Source: Myxococcota bacterium (GTDB taxonomy: Bacteria; Myxococcota_A; UBA796). Taken from it: a stretch of 64,000 nucleotides of DNA. Positions 1 through 9,041 of this stretch are shown piece by piece. Below the pieces are notes generated by a model. The model was not told the origin of the DNA and did no database searches. It was given only the letters and a program-made list of their open reading frames with translations. The translations under genes and the position numbers were made by a program. The stretch's first letter is position 1, and each line of letters begins with the position of its first letter. The DNA lies in contig JAQXDW010000151.1 of NCBI GenBank assembly GCA_029251165.1, forward strand, positions 186,001 through 250,000, read 5' to 3'.

Positions 1-85
1 CCAGGGTGATGCCGCTCCCTAATATCCCCGCCCGGGCTTTGCTCCACCTTGAGCAGACCGGAGCAGTTGGGATGCTGGACACCAG

Positions 86-451
86 ATGACACCACAGTGC
101 CCCCCCTGCTCGCTGACGTCCCTCCGCAGCGGACTCTCCGTGTGCTCGCGCTGTGGTGCGATGGTGTGGCAGGCGGACGCCGATCCGCCGATGGGCTTCT
201 ACGGCTTCTGGCTCTCCTGGTCCCCCGCTGCGCTTCAGGCCGCACGAGCTGGTGATCCCGATGCACTCGGGCTTCAGCTCCTCGCGGCAGGCGTGCCCGG
301 CGGCTGGAGACCGGCGGACCTCCAGGCCGTCATGACCGCCCTGGTTCCCAACCAAGCGGCCTGGCCAGCCATCCTCTCTCGCCTCACACCCGACAGCGCA
401 GACGAGCAGTACATGCTCCAGCAGATGACCGCCGCGCTCGCTGCTTCTTGA
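86..451 (+). CDS. Small protein with N-terminal zinc ribbon
   Basis: A 121-residue protein that opens with CPPC and CSRC about 15 residues apart, the spacing of a four-cysteine zinc ribbon. The remainder (residues 35-121) is helical-looking and rich in Ala, Leu and Trp, with no domain I can name. No in-frame start lies upstream before a stop, so ATG at 86 is the longest form; only a weak purine stretch precedes it. The kinase at 4902-6545 also begins with a zinc ribbon, and the FHA protein follows on the same strand, so a part in that signalling group is plausible but is inference from position. Codon use is host-like, which supports it being real. Confidence 0.55.
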   Translation: MTPQCPPCSLTSLRSGLSVCSRCGAMVWQADADPPMGFYGFWLSWSPAALQAARAGDPDALGLQLLAAGVPGGWRPADLQAVMTALVPNQAAWPAILSRLTPDSADEQYMLQQMTAALAAS

Positions 452-551
452 GCGGACCGCCACACAGCCAGCGAGACCGCTTGTGCTGAGGCCGCCGGCA
501 TATCCGGCCAGCGAGGTCGCACAATCCCCCCCCTGATTTTGCTGGCAAGCG

Positions 552-567
552 TCCCATTCTGATGGGA
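552..567 (+). terminator. Possible terminator hairpin after the zinc-ribbon gene
   Basis: A six-base inverted repeat (TCCCAT / ATGGGA) with a TCTG loop lies 100 bases after the stop at 451 and is followed by a pyrimidine-rich stretch (ctcttctattt). The stem is short and there is no clean T-run, so it is only a candidate. Confidence 0.3.
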
Positions 568-682
568 TCAAGCTCTTCTATTTGGCCATCATCATCGAAA
601 AGCAAAACGCGCAAGATGGTTCAGCCGTGAGGAAAGACCCCTGAGCCCGCGTTACTGTCCAGTCAACTCGGATGGAGCGACC

Positions 683-3600
683 ATGGCACAGTTTGGAGAC
701 TTCCTGGGACGTCTGTTTTCCACAGGCGACAGCCGCGGCCTTTCCGGCGATGTGGACCTGGTCCTTCCGCCGGAGCCAGAGCTTGCCTTCTACAACGAGG
801 GCCTCTCCCGGCACCGCACGAACGGCGACCTGGTCTCGGATCCCGATCAGCTCTGGGCACCGACCGGTCGCAACCGACTGGGTGGACTCACCGCGCACCT
901 GCTCTCGCGGCGCAGCGAGGGGGTCATCAACTTCACAGATGTCCTCATCATCATCAACCGCACCGACTGGGAGCGTGCCGTCCCTGGCATGACCTCGGCG
1001 TGGCCGGAGAAGGCTGCCGGCATCCTGCTCAGACGCTTCGAGGCGTTCTGTGAAGAGGAGAACCTCCACCTCATCTTTCCCCAGCGCCCGATGCAGTTTC
1101 ACCTCATCCAGGACGGGGGCCCTCAGATGGAGGGAGAAGACATCGGCCTGAAGGATGGTGAGTTCGTCACCGGGCTGCTCGCCAACCAGTATGGCCGTCC
1201 GACAACCCACTCCCGGGCGCTGATCGCCATCCACCTCAACCTCCCCGGCACCTGGGAGGGCTACTACGAGGTCGGTCGGCTCTACAACGATCAGGCACTG
1301 TTCACCCTCGGCAACCACTGGCTCGACAACTTCAGCCACCCTGCCCTGCCCCGACCAGCGCTCTACCGTCTCCAGCAGCAAGAAGACGGCAGCTTCGTCC
1401 ACATCATCGATCCCGAGGTCGCCGAGCTGTTCGAGATCACCTCTCAGGGGCCCGACACCGGCCCCAGCGTGCTCACCATCCAGAGCATCAACGGCACCCC
1501 GGTCGCTCACCTCGTCCTGGAGGTCATCTCCGACACCAGCACCGCAGACCCGGAGGCCTTGACCCGCGCGCTGCCGACCTCGAAGGACTCCGCCGACAGC
1601 GCGAGCAGCCACGAGTCCCCCGCTGATGGCGTGTCCCGCCGTGAAAAGATCACCTCAGTCTATGACCGGCCGATGAACACCTCGCGGTCCGTCTCCGACG
1701 TCGCCGCGACCAAGACCATCATCCCCGATGCCGTCTCTGAGCGAATCCTGACCCTCCGGGAGCGCGGCGCGCTGCTGCAGAAGGTCCACTTCAGCCGGTT
1801 CATGCTCGGCTACGACGTCTACATTGGCCGCAGCGGCGAGGTCGGAACCGCGATCCCCGATCCCATCGCCACCATCCAGGTCCGACGCCGACAGGTCAAC
1901 CTGCTCCCACACTTCGGCGGCCTCTCCCTCAACGGCACGATCCTCGCTCCGGGGACCCCAACACCGCTGGAGGGCGACAACGAGATCAACCTGGGCGAGC
2001 AGCGGATCCTGTACAACGATCTGCGCGGCGTCTCGGCGGACGGCTGGCCCTATGTCGGTGAGATCCGCCGCGGCGGCAGCAACATCCACCTCATCTTCGG
2101 CAAGGGCCACCAGCTTGGTCGCGCACGGAACTGCCAGGTCACCCTCCCCGACAAGCCCCACAACGAGAACATCATCTGGCGGACTGAGGTCGGCGAGGGT
2201 GCGACCATTCGGGTGCGCTCTGGCGAGATCCCGAAGGCACAGTTCTACACCGACTCGATCATGGTCGCCTCGCTCCATGCAGAGGTCGATCTCTCCGGTG
2301 AGCCGATGCTGGAGAACCGAGCGCGGCACTGCCACACCTTCGTGCGCCGACGCAAAGACGTCTTCTCCTTGTACCCGACCAAGGATCGGAACGGACCCAC
2401 CAACCTCGACCTCCAGCCCGGTGACCAGATCCTGATCGGCAACAGCGTCTTCGAGGTCGACTACCCGCCGGCCGAGGGTCCCCGCAGTCCAGCCAACACC
2501 ATGGACATGCGCGACATCCTCTCCCCGGACATCCTCGCCGCAGCGATCGATTGCGAGTCGGAGGCGAAAGAAGACACCGATCTGCCAGCCGCTGGCGGCC
2601 TCGGTGAGCGCGGCAGCCCGCCGCCGGCCCTCGCGCTGGGCATCTCCGAGAACGACTCCATCTTCGACACCGGCCCCGCCAAGCCCGGCATCGACCTTCC
2701 AGTGGTCACCCCGGCGGACGAGCTGCCGCCCGAGCGCATCGCTGCGCCGATGATCATTGACGAGGGCATCGACACGCCCAGCGAGCCAGAGACCACCCCA
2801 GGCTCAGTGGACCTCCCACCGCCCCTGCCTCCAGCACCAGAGGTCAAGCCCCTCTCCGCACTGGATGCGCCGTCCCTCTCCAACGTAGGCGCACCGCCGC
2901 CGCTGCCAGACTCCACCGCGCTGCCAGACTCCGCCGCGCTGCCTGGCGAGGAGCCGCCGCCGTCGGTCTCTGATGGGCTGGCCACCACCACCAGCTTTCT
3001 CGACAGCGTCACCGACGAAGCGGATCTCTTCGACATGACCCTGCTGGGCGCGGAGGAGCTCCCCGAGCCCCCGGCACTCAGCGAAGAAGACGGCAAGCCA
3101 ACGGGCGTCATGCCGTCGCTGCCAGTAGACTCCGAGCCGCCCTTGCCAGCAGGCTCCGATCCAGCGCTGCCGCCCCCACTGCCGGCAGAGCCACCGTCGC
3201 TGCCGGCAGAGCTGCCAGCAGAGCCGCCGCCGCTGCTCCCGACCGAAGCCGAGGAGTCCGGGCGCGCGCTGATGCCGCTGGCGGATGAGGAGGAGATCAC
3301 CCGACCCGGCATTCCCGAAGAGACCCCTGAGAACGTCGCTGTGGTCGAGGAGTCGCAGTGCCAGTTCGAGCTGTCTCGCCCGGCTCGGCTCACCCTGGTG
3401 GGCTGGACCGCCTATGGCGACACCACAATCGGCAACCACCACGACGCAACCGCTGTCATCCCAGAGAACCGCTCTGAGGCCGACCAGACCTTCTTTCCGC
3501 AGGACTATTTCTCGCTGTTTGTGCGCGGACGGCGGGTGAAAGCGCAGCGGGTCGCGCGGGGAGAAGCGCGGCTGCTGAGCGGCAAGAGCGTCGTCGACGA

Positions 3601-4027
3601 GACCACTGAGGCCGAGGGAATGCAGATGGAGATCGTGCGCCGCGACCCCGACGGCGAGCCCGACTTCTTCGTCACCCTCACGCTGCAGCAAGACCGCCGG
3701 CTCCCCGATCCACGCGCCCAGCTGCTCGCAGTCGCCCAAGACGACCCGATGGTCGAGGCCCTGTTCACCCTCGGTCTGCCGCTTCGAACACCGCACACGA
3801 TCACCCTCAGCGGGCTGACCCTCACCGCACAGTTCGACGGGGAGCGCCTGACGGTGACCGACTACCTCGACAGCTACAGAAAGAACGATGGTAGCTGGCG
3901 ACCGTTCTTCGTTCGGCACGGTGAAGGTCGGTTCCAGACGGCACCCGAGGATGGGGCCCCGATCGTTCTCTCTCCAGGAGATCTCCTCCTCTCCGGGACC
4001 GTGATCCGTTGCTTCGAGGTCAGCTGA
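683..4027 (+). CDS. Large FHA-like domain protein with proline-rich linker
   Basis: A soluble 1114-residue protein with no signal peptide. Residues about 15-260 form an N-terminal domain I cannot name. Two FHA-like beta sandwiches follow: about 370-460 (YIGRSGE start, SLNGTIL later) and about 465-592 (LGRARNCQVTLPD, then VASLHAEV, then a late GDQILIGNSVFEVDY strand). Residues about 600-890 are a Pro/Glu/Asp-rich disordered linker with LPDS, PPLP and PAE repeats. A third beta-rich domain (about 895-1114) ends in GDLLLSGTVIRCFEV, which again looks FHA-like. FHA domains bind phosphothreonine, so this is a probable scaffold or reader for the kinase at 4902-6545 and the PP2C at 4062. GGAG lies five bases before the ATG. 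The long insertion in the second FHA makes its phosphopeptide binding uncertain. Confidence 0.75.
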   Translation: MAQFGDFLGRLFSTGDSRGLSGDVDLVLPPEPELAFYNEGLSRHRTNGDLVSDPDQLWAPTGRNRLGGLTAHLLSRRSEGVINFTDVLIIINRTDWERAVPGMTSAWPEKAAGILLRRFEAFCEEENLHLIFPQRPMQFHLIQDGGPQMEGEDIGLKDGEFVTGLLANQYGRPTTHSRALIAIHLNLPGTWEGYYEVGRLYNDQALFTLGNHWLDNFSHPALPRPALYRLQQQEDGSFVHIIDPEVAELFEITSQGPDTGPSVLTIQSINGTPVAHLVLEVISDTSTADPEALTRALPTSKDSADSASSHESPADGVSRREKITSVYDRPMNTSRSVSDVAATKTIIPDAVSERILTLRERGALLQKVHFSRFMLGYDVYIGRSGEVGTAIPDPIATIQVRRRQVNLLPHFGGLSLNGTILAPGTPTPLEGDNEINLGEQRILYNDLRGVSADGWPYVGEIRRGGSNIHLIFGKGHQLGRARNCQVTLPDKPHNENIIWRTEVGEGATIRVRSGEIPKAQFYTDSIMVASLHAEVDLSGEPMLENRARHCHTFVRRRKDVFSLYPTKDRNGPTNLDLQPGDQILIGNSVFEVDYPPAEGPRSPANTMDMRDILSPDILAAAIDCESEAKEDTDLPAAGGLGERGSPPPALALGISENDSIFDTGPAKPGIDLPVVTPADELPPERIAAPMIIDEGIDTPSEPETTPGSVDLPPPLPPAPEVKPLSALDAPSLSNVGAPPPLPDSTALPDSAALPGEEPPPSVSDGLATTTSFLDSVTDEADLFDMTLLGAEELPEPPALSEEDGKPTGVMPSLPVDSEPPLPAGSDPALPPPLPAEPPSLPAELPAEPPPLLPTEAEESGRALMPLADEEEITRPGIPEETPENVAVVEESQCQFELSRPARLTLVGWTAYGDTTIGNHHDATAVIPENRSEADQTFFPQDYFSLFVRGRRVKAQRVARGEARLLSGKSVVDETTEAEGMQMEIVRRDPDGEPDFFVTLTLQQDRRLPDPRAQLLAVAQDDPMVEALFTLGLPLRTPHTITLSGLTLTAQFDGERLTVTDYLDSYRKNDGSWRPFFVRHGEGRFQTAPEDGAPIVLSPGDLLLSGTVIRCFEVS
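2902..2937 (+). repeat. 18-base tandem repeat in the FHA protein linker
   Basis: Two adjacent 18-base units (gctgccagactcc[a/g]ccgc) encode LPDS[T/A]A twice inside the proline-rich linker. It is the cleanest part of a longer run of degenerate Pro-Leu-Pro-Ala-Glu codons from about 2810 to 3260. Confidence 0.7.
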
Positions 4028-4061
4028 TCTCTCATACGGTATCGTCTGAGGCATGTCGGCC

Positions 4062-4898
4062 ATGGACTACACTGTCGGACTCGTCTGCAGCACCGGAGCG
4101 CCTCCCTCACAAGGGGGGCGCTCGCACAACGAAGACAACTACCTGGTTTGTCGGAGCGGAGAGATTCGCTTCCGAGACGGCAACGAGGAGAAGGTTCTGC
4201 ACCGCTCGGGCCACGGGCTGCTTGCCTCCGTAGCCGATGGCATGGGTGGGCATCGCTTCGGTGATCTCGCAGCAGCAGCCGCAGTCCAGGCGCTCTCACG
4301 GGTGTACTACCGAGAGCACCCCACCGACCCAGAGGGCACGCTGCACAGCTTCCTCCTTCAAGGACACCGCAAGCTGCGCGCCCGGGCAATCCAGGGAAGC
4401 ATGGGCGACATCGGCACCACCCTCGCCGCGGTGTGGCTCATCAAGCACCACGCCTACTGGGCCCACGTCGGCGACAGCCGCATCTACCACCTCCGCGAGG
4501 ACATCTTCACCCGCCTCACTCGGGATCAAACCCGGGGTGAATTTGCTGCCCGGGATGGCCGCCCTGCTCCCAGCCACGCCACCAGCCTCGCCCAGAGCTT
4601 CATCTTCGGCTCTCGGGGGATGGGCATCGACGGCGACGTGCGCATCGACGCCGGCACCGACACCGGGGGCCTGAAGCTGCTGACTGGTGACCAGCTGCTG
4701 CTGTGCACCGACGGGCTGACCAATGCAGTGCCCGATCACCGTCTCGCGAGCGCCCTCAAGGAAAGCCAGGATCCAGCGGACTGCGCCGCGTGGCTGGTGG
4801 AGCGCGCCATCGCAGCCGGCAGCAAAGACAACATCACGGTCCTGATCATCCGGGTCAACCGATCGCTGAACGAGCCGGTAGAGCTGACCCTCTGGTAG
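4062..4898 (+). CDS. PP2C-family Ser/Thr protein phosphatase
   Basis: A 278-residue soluble phosphatase that carries the full PP2C (PPM) metal-binding set: RSHNEDN, VADGMGG, GTT, HVGDSRIY, LCTDGLTNAV and KDNITVLI. It should remove phosphate from Ser/Thr using two Mn/Mg ions in the cytoplasm. It starts 34 bases after the FHA gene and its stop lies 3 bases from the convergent kinase stop, so it is the natural antagonist of that kinase (inference). The ATG at 4053 sits one base from GAGG, too close; the ATG at 4062 has the same GAGG ten bases upstream and was preferred. Length is normal for a stand-alone bacterial PP2C. Confidence 0.93.
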   Translation: MDYTVGLVCSTGAPPSQGGRSHNEDNYLVCRSGEIRFRDGNEEKVLHRSGHGLLASVADGMGGHRFGDLAAAAAVQALSRVYYREHPTDPEGTLHSFLLQGHRKLRARAIQGSMGDIGTTLAAVWLIKHHAYWAHVGDSRIYHLREDIFTRLTRDQTRGEFAARDGRPAPSHATSLAQSFIFGSRGMGIDGDVRIDAGTDTGGLKLLTGDQLLLCTDGLTNAVPDHRLASALKESQDPADCAAWLVERAIAAGSKDNITVLIIRVNRSLNEPVELTLW

Positions 4899-4901
4899 TC
4901 G

Positions 4902-6545
4902 TCACTCCCAGGTCATGACCTTGGGAAACTGGATCGGACCGGGCTGACCTCGGTTGAGGGTGGCAGCCGGAAGGCTGGAGATGAGACAGGAATCCACGGC
5001 GTCGCTGATGCCCTCGGTGACCGTCGTTGATCGAACCGTGCCGTCGCCCTCGACGACAAGCAGCAGGTTGGCTGTGCTGCCTGCCGGGATGCTGCAGCCC
5101 TCCTGAAGCCACGGACCGAGCGCCTCCAGCGACTCGTAGAGGAGGCGATAGTCGGTCATCGCAGGCTCGTCCGTCTCGTGACCGGTCAGCGCTGGAAGGT
5201 CCGCAGCCAGAGCTGGCGGAGTCAACCCGAGGAGGTCCGGTCGATTCTGATACGCCCAGCCCGCCGCCAGCGCCACGAGCAGCAGCCCTGCGGCGAGCAC
5301 TCCGCCAACCACACAGCCGGTCGAGGCGCCCTCAGCGGCATCCTTGATCACAACCTCACGGGATGGAGGCTCCGGGGTACCGGGCGCCTCAGAGGGGGGA
5401 GTGTCAGGGATGGCATCTGGATCGATGGTGCTGCTCGGCACAGTCTGGACGGTGTGGGCGGGGTAAGCGGTCGCCCAGGTGCCCGCCGGGAACGCCTCGG
5501 TGGCTGATGACGGCAGCGGAAGGGCCGCACGATCAGGGATGACAGGCTCATGACCGAGCACCAGCGCGGAGAGCATCACAGCCAGCTCAGTCGCTGTGCA
5601 GCGGTGCTCTGCTCTGGGATCCATGACCACCGACAGCACCCGGTTCATCCGCTCGACGTCCTCAGGGGGATCATCGGGACGGTTGATCTGGGCGGGCAGG
5701 CTGTCGACGAGGATCTGCCAAGAGTCCTCCGGAGGCAGTCGATCGGCGAACTGCATGACGTGTCGGCCCATCATGCAGAAGTGCAGGATCGCACCGACAG
5801 CGTAGGTGTCTGAGGTCGTGCCCACGCGTCCGCCGAGGAACTGCTCGGGCGCAGCGAAGTGGGGAGTGCCGACGAACGCGCCGGCCCGGGTGAGGTTGGA
5901 GTTGAGCGAGCTGGAGACCTTCGCGATGCCGAAGTCCGCCACCCGACAGTGCGGGACCTGTCCAGGCGGAACCTCTGCGGCAATCAGGACGTTCTCGGGC
6001 TTGAGGTCTCGATGGATGACCCCCATCTCGTGGCTCTTCTCCAGGGCCATGCAGATCTGGCTGCCGACCGCTGCGGCCTGTCGGACGGGGAGTGTCCCGA
6101 CCCGGCGGATGTGATCCAGCAGGCTTCCACCCGCCTCGAACCGGGTGAGCAGGTAGGGGGAGTGGCCAGAACGGTGCACGAAGCCACGGTACTCGGCGGT
6201 GTGCTCGTGCTCCATCTCCTGGAGGATCTGCGCCTCAGTGGCCAGTCGGCGGAGGTAGGAGCCCTGGTTGCGGCTGGAGAACAGCACCTTGATCGCAAGC
6301 CGTGGATCGATGTCTTCCCCGTCGGGGCCGATCTCGCGGGCCAAGTAGGTGATGCCGGCCCCGCCCATCGCGAGGAGCCGGATGATTCGATAGTTCCGGT
6401 CAAAGATCTCGTCTTCTTGATGAATCGTCCCCCACCCGCTCTCGGGCTGCGCGCGCTTGCAGCTGAGGTTGGGGCAGTGCTCTGGGCTGCCCGGAAACGA
6501 GGTCAGGCAGCGGCTGCAGTAGTGACTGCGGGGAGGAACAGACAT
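4902..6545 (-). CDS. Membrane Ser/Thr protein kinase with zinc ribbon and periplasmic TonB-like domain
   Basis: A 547-residue receptor-type kinase. A zinc ribbon (CSRC ... CPNLSC, residues 9-30) precedes a complete Hanks-type kinase domain (about 50-310): glycine loop MGGAGITYL, lysine in LAIKVL, catalytic loop HRDLKPENV, DFG in VADFGIAK, and APEQF. A Pro/Ser/Thr linker leads to one transmembrane helix (about 408-431, GGVLAAGLLLVALAAG). The extracytoplasmic end (about 470-547) has two cysteines and the pattern VVEGDGTVRSTTV, which resembles the C-terminal domain of TonB/AgmX-like proteins. It is the last gene of the 8934-4902 operon: its ATG shares one base with the preceding stop (TGATG). 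A TTG three bases earlier is a possible alternative. Confidence 0.93.
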   Translation of the reverse strand: MSVPPRSHYCSRCLTSFPGSPEHCPNLSCKRAQPESGWGTIHQEDEIFDRNYRIIRLLAMGGAGITYLAREIGPDGEDIDPRLAIKVLFSSRNQGSYLRRLATEAQILQEMEHEHTAEYRGFVHRSGHSPYLLTRFEAGGSLLDHIRRVGTLPVRQAAAVGSQICMALEKSHEMGVIHRDLKPENVLIAAEVPPGQVPHCRVADFGIAKVSSSLNSNLTRAGAFVGTPHFAAPEQFLGGRVGTTSDTYAVGAILHFCMMGRHVMQFADRLPPEDSWQILVDSLPAQINRPDDPPEDVERMNRVLSVVMDPRAEHRCTATELAVMLSALVLGHEPVIPDRAALPLPSSATEAFPAGTWATAYPAHTVQTVPSSTIDPDAIPDTPPSEAPGTPEPPSREVVIKDAAEGASTGCVVGGVLAAGLLLVALAAGWAYQNRPDLLGLTPPALAADLPALTGHETDEPAMTDYRLLYESLEALGPWLQEGCSIPAGSTANLLLVVEGDGTVRSTTVTEGISDAVDSCLISSLPAATLNRGQPGPIQFPKVMTWE

Positions 6546-7063
6546 CAAGCTCCCTGGAGAAAGCGCTCAAGGGGCATCACACAGAAGCCCCAGGCCGAGG
6601 CCTCCGCCCAGGGCACCCGGAAGACGTCGATTCCCCGGCTTGAGGCGTAGGTGTTCAGGGTGTAGCCGCAGCCGGTAAAGCCATCGCGGTGGTCGCGATC
6701 GGTGTGGCGATCTCCGCGCTCCATGCAGGCCGCGACGCCAGCGACATCCGAGCCCGGCTCAGCATCGGCCAGCGGTCGGCACAGCCAGTCGCTCTGCACG
6801 TCGAAGATGGTGATCTTGTAGCCGACGCCTGCTGCAGACTCGCCACGCTCCAGCATACCGAGCGCAGCAAGCACCTGATCCTGCTCAGCTCCATTCGCTC
6901 GAATCCATCCTCGAAGCTCCTGAACCCGAACAACCTCGAGCGCCTTTCCTGGGCGCGCAGTGCGGCTGACCGGAGAGATCCAGGCCACCTGGAGGGAGGC
7001 AGGGGTTGGCTTGACATCTTCACAAGCCCAGGCCGCTGAGGCCGCCATCATCCACATCATCAT
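6545..7063 (-). CDS. Predicted secreted protein
   Basis: A 172-residue protein with a short hydrophobic N-terminus (MMMWMMAASAAWA) that looks like a signal peptide cleaved before CEDVK. The mature part has paired cysteines (CRPL, ACMERG, GCGY, GFCVMP), consistent with a disulfide-bonded periplasmic protein. I do not recognise a family. It overlaps the stop of the lipoprotein gene upstream by four bases and shares one base with the kinase start, so it is translated in series with both. Its product might be a ligand or partner of the kinase's periplasmic domain; this is inference from coupling only. Confidence 0.75.
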   Translation of the reverse strand: MMMWMMAASAAWACEDVKPTPASLQVAWISPVSRTARPGKALEVVRVQELRGWIRANGAEQDQVLAALGMLERGESAAGVGYKITIFDVQSDWLCRPLADAEPGSDVAGVAACMERGDRHTDRDHRDGFTGCGYTLNTYASSRGIDVFRVPWAEASAWGFCVMPLERFLQGA

Positions 7064-7440
7064 GGGGTCACCTCTCCCGCGTGTCCGCTCAGATCCAGCA
7101 CCACGAGCTCCTGGCTTTTCAGGAGACCGCTCAGGTGCAGGCTCCCTGTAAGCTGTACGGCGCCGCTCTCCAAGCCCTCAAAGGGCAGATCGAGGCGTAC
7201 CTCCTCATGAGGCGGCAGGCGGAGGTTGGTATGCTGAGTGTCGGTGTCGACCATGACACCATCCTGCCAGACGGCGCAATGACTCTCCGTGAGCGTCAGC
7301 GGCACGCGCGCGGTGAGGGCGAGGGTCGCGGTGCCGCCGGCGGTGATGGTGTGCAGCAGCACGGCGACCACCTCGGGGCTCAGCGGCTCTGGCGGCGGAG
7401 CAGCACGCCCACAGGACAGCAGGATCGCCAGCAGACTCAC
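7060..7440 (-). CDS. Small lipoprotein
   Basis: A 126-residue lipoprotein. The start is GTG overlapping the nagZ stop (GTGA), giving the very short signal MSLLAILLSC with the lipobox Cys at position 10 and no basic residue. The mature part is beta-rich (TATLALTARVPLTL, LDLPFEGLESGAVQLTG), like a single immunoglobulin-type sandwich. No known family. It is followed by a four-base overlap with the secreted-protein gene at 7063. Confidence 0.75.
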   Translation of the reverse strand: MSLLAILLSCGRAAPPPEPLSPEVVAVLLHTITAGGTATLALTARVPLTLTESHCAVWQDGVMVDTDTQHTNLRLPPHEEVRLDLPFEGLESGAVQLTGSLHLSGLLKSQELVVLDLSGHAGEVTP

Positions 7441-8534
7441 CCCATCCCCCGCGCCCGAGCAAGGACGGCGAGGTCTCGGTGACTCCGATCTCCGACAATC
7501 GAGACGTCAGGCTTCTCTGGACGCCTCAGAAGCGCAGCCTCCCGCAGCGCCATCACCCGCTTGTATGAGCGGATCGCCCTGTCATCTTGCAGCGCACTGC
7601 CTTCCTGGAGGTGGACAAGGCGCTCGAACATCTCCCACTGGAGATCGAGAGAGTGACCGGTGAGGAAGACATCCAGGCCGGCCGAGCAGGCCAGCGAGAG
7701 CCGACGGTGGAGGGGCCAGTCATCGAGCGCGGCCATCTCCATGGAGTCGCTGAAGATGACCCCGGAGTAGCCGAGGTCACCCCGGAGGACGCCGTCGAGC
7801 ACGCGAGCGGAGAGGGTGGCTGGGAGCTCCTCATCCCAGGCGGGGAAGCGGACGTGGGCGCTCATGATGCCGCCGACGCTCGCAGCGATGGCGGCGCGGA
7901 ACGGCGCGAGATCTCGCCGCTCCAGCTCCGGGCGATCCAGCTCGACCACCGGCAGCTCGCTGTGGGAGTCACCGCTCGCCATGCCGTGTCCGGGGAAGTG
8001 CTTGGCGACACACGCAATGCCCGCCGCCCGGGCTCCCTCGATGAACGCGGCGGTGTGTGCGGCCGCGCGATCCGGATCGGCAGAGAAGCTGCGATCGCCG
8101 ATCACGCCGCTGTCTTCGCTGACGTCCGCGACCGGTGCCCAGTTCAGGTCGAAGTGACAGGCCGCCAGCTCTCGGCTCATCGCGAAGGCGACCTGGCGGG
8201 TGAGCACGAGATCGTCTGCGTTGCCCAGCCATCGCATCGACGGCCAGGCGGTGCCGGAAAGGCGCTGGACCCGCCCGCCCTCTTGGTCCACGCTGCGCAG
8301 CGGCGGCAGGCTGTCGGGAAGCAAGCTGGCGAGCTCCCGGTTCAGCTCACGAGCCTGAGCCGGCTCCTCGATGTTGCGCGCAAAAAGAATGAACCCCGCC
8401 GGCGGTCCCTGGCGAATCAGCGACCGGAGCCCTGCGGGGATGGTGGTGCCCTCGAAGCCGAGGATCAGCCGCTGACCGGCCCGGCGCTTCCGCCAGGCCA
8501 GCGAGGTCTGCTCACCGGTGGCCTTCGCCTGCAT
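7437..8534 (-). CDS. nagZ: Beta-N-acetylhexosaminidase NagZ (GH3)
   Basis: A 365-residue family 3 glycoside hydrolase lacking a signal peptide, as expected for cytoplasmic NagZ, which removes N-acetylglucosamine from anhydro-muropeptides during cell-wall recycling. Signature residues are present: FARNIEEP, DQEGGRVQR, KHFPGHG followed by the catalytic dyad loop GDSHSELP, and the nucleophile motif FSDSMEMAAL. The open frame extends further upstream, but residues before MQAKATG are low-complexity and lie inside the epimerase gene; ATG at 8534 leaves a 23-base overlap with that gene. Downstream overlaps of 4 bases tie it to the lipoprotein, secreted protein and kinase. Confidence 0.9.
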   Translation of the reverse strand: MQAKATGEQTSLAWRKRRAGQRLILGFEGTTIPAGLRSLIRQGPPAGFILFARNIEEPAQARELNRELASLLPDSLPPLRSVDQEGGRVQRLSGTAWPSMRWLGNADDLVLTRQVAFAMSRELAACHFDLNWAPVADVSEDSGVIGDRSFSADPDRAAAHTAAFIEGARAAGIACVAKHFPGHGMASGDSHSELPVVELDRPELERRDLAPFRAAIAASVGGIMSAHVRFPAWDEELPATLSARVLDGVLRGDLGYSGVIFSDSMEMAALDDWPLHRRLSLACSAGLDVFLTGHSLDLQWEMFERLVHLQEGSALQDDRAIRSYKRVMALREAALLRRPEKPDVSIVGDRSHRDLAVLARARGMG

Positions 8535-8934
8535 GGGGATGCTCCGCGAGCTCAATGAGGATGCCGCCGGTGGACTTGGGATGAATGAACACAACGCGTG
8601 TGCCGTGGGCGCCTGGCTGGGGCTGATCTGAGAGCAGCCGGTAGCCCTTCTCCTTGAGCCGGGCCATGTCCGCCTCGATGTCATCGGTCTCAAAGCAGAC
8701 GTGATGCAGGCCGCCTCCGCGCTTGTCCAGGTACTTCTGCACTGGGCCCTGTCCGCCCAGCGGATGAATCAGCTCAATGCGGGTGCCCTCGATGGGGAAG
8801 AAGGCGGTGGAGGTGACGGCCGAGGGCACGTCCTCCTGTCCCTCAAGCGTCAGCCCGAAGTCTTCAGCAAACCGCCGGATGCCCTCGGTGAGGTCATCGA
8901 CTGCGACGGCGATGTGATCGAGGCGGGTGATCAT
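8512..8934 (-). CDS. mce: Methylmalonyl-CoA epimerase
   Basis: A 140-residue vicinal-oxygen-chelate protein. It interconverts (R)- and (S)-methylmalonyl-CoA in propionate metabolism. Metal ligands of the family are visible: His in LDHIAVAV, His in GLHHVCFE and the late Glu in GILIELAE; KSTGGILIEL is typical of the epimerase C-terminus. Length matches the family. It is the first gene of the minus-strand operon and is divergent from the transporter at 9042; AGGAG precedes the start. Why it is linked to NagZ and a kinase is not obvious. Confidence 0.9.
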   Translation of the reverse strand: MITRLDHIAVAVDDLTEGIRRFAEDFGLTLEGQEDVPSAVTSTAFFPIEGTRIELIHPLGGQGPVQKYLDKRGGGLHHVCFETDDIEADMARLKEKGYRLLSDQPQPGAHGTRVVFIHPKSTGGILIELAEHPHAGEGHR

Positions 8935-9041
8935 CGGCTCGCTCCTGTGTGTGCGTCACGCTCCTTCTAAGCGACATTGCCGGTACAGGCTTGCCGCCAT
9001 GGGGGGCGACGTGAGAACGTGGCAGGCCAGGAGAGTCCCCC

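Noticed and set aside
2461..3393. Ser/Gly-rich minus-strand open frame
   Set aside because: It is the complement of the proline-rich linker of the FHA protein; repetitive composition alone keeps it open.
7587..8558. Plus-strand open frame opposite nagZ
   Set aside because: NagZ catalytic motifs on the other strand are unambiguous.
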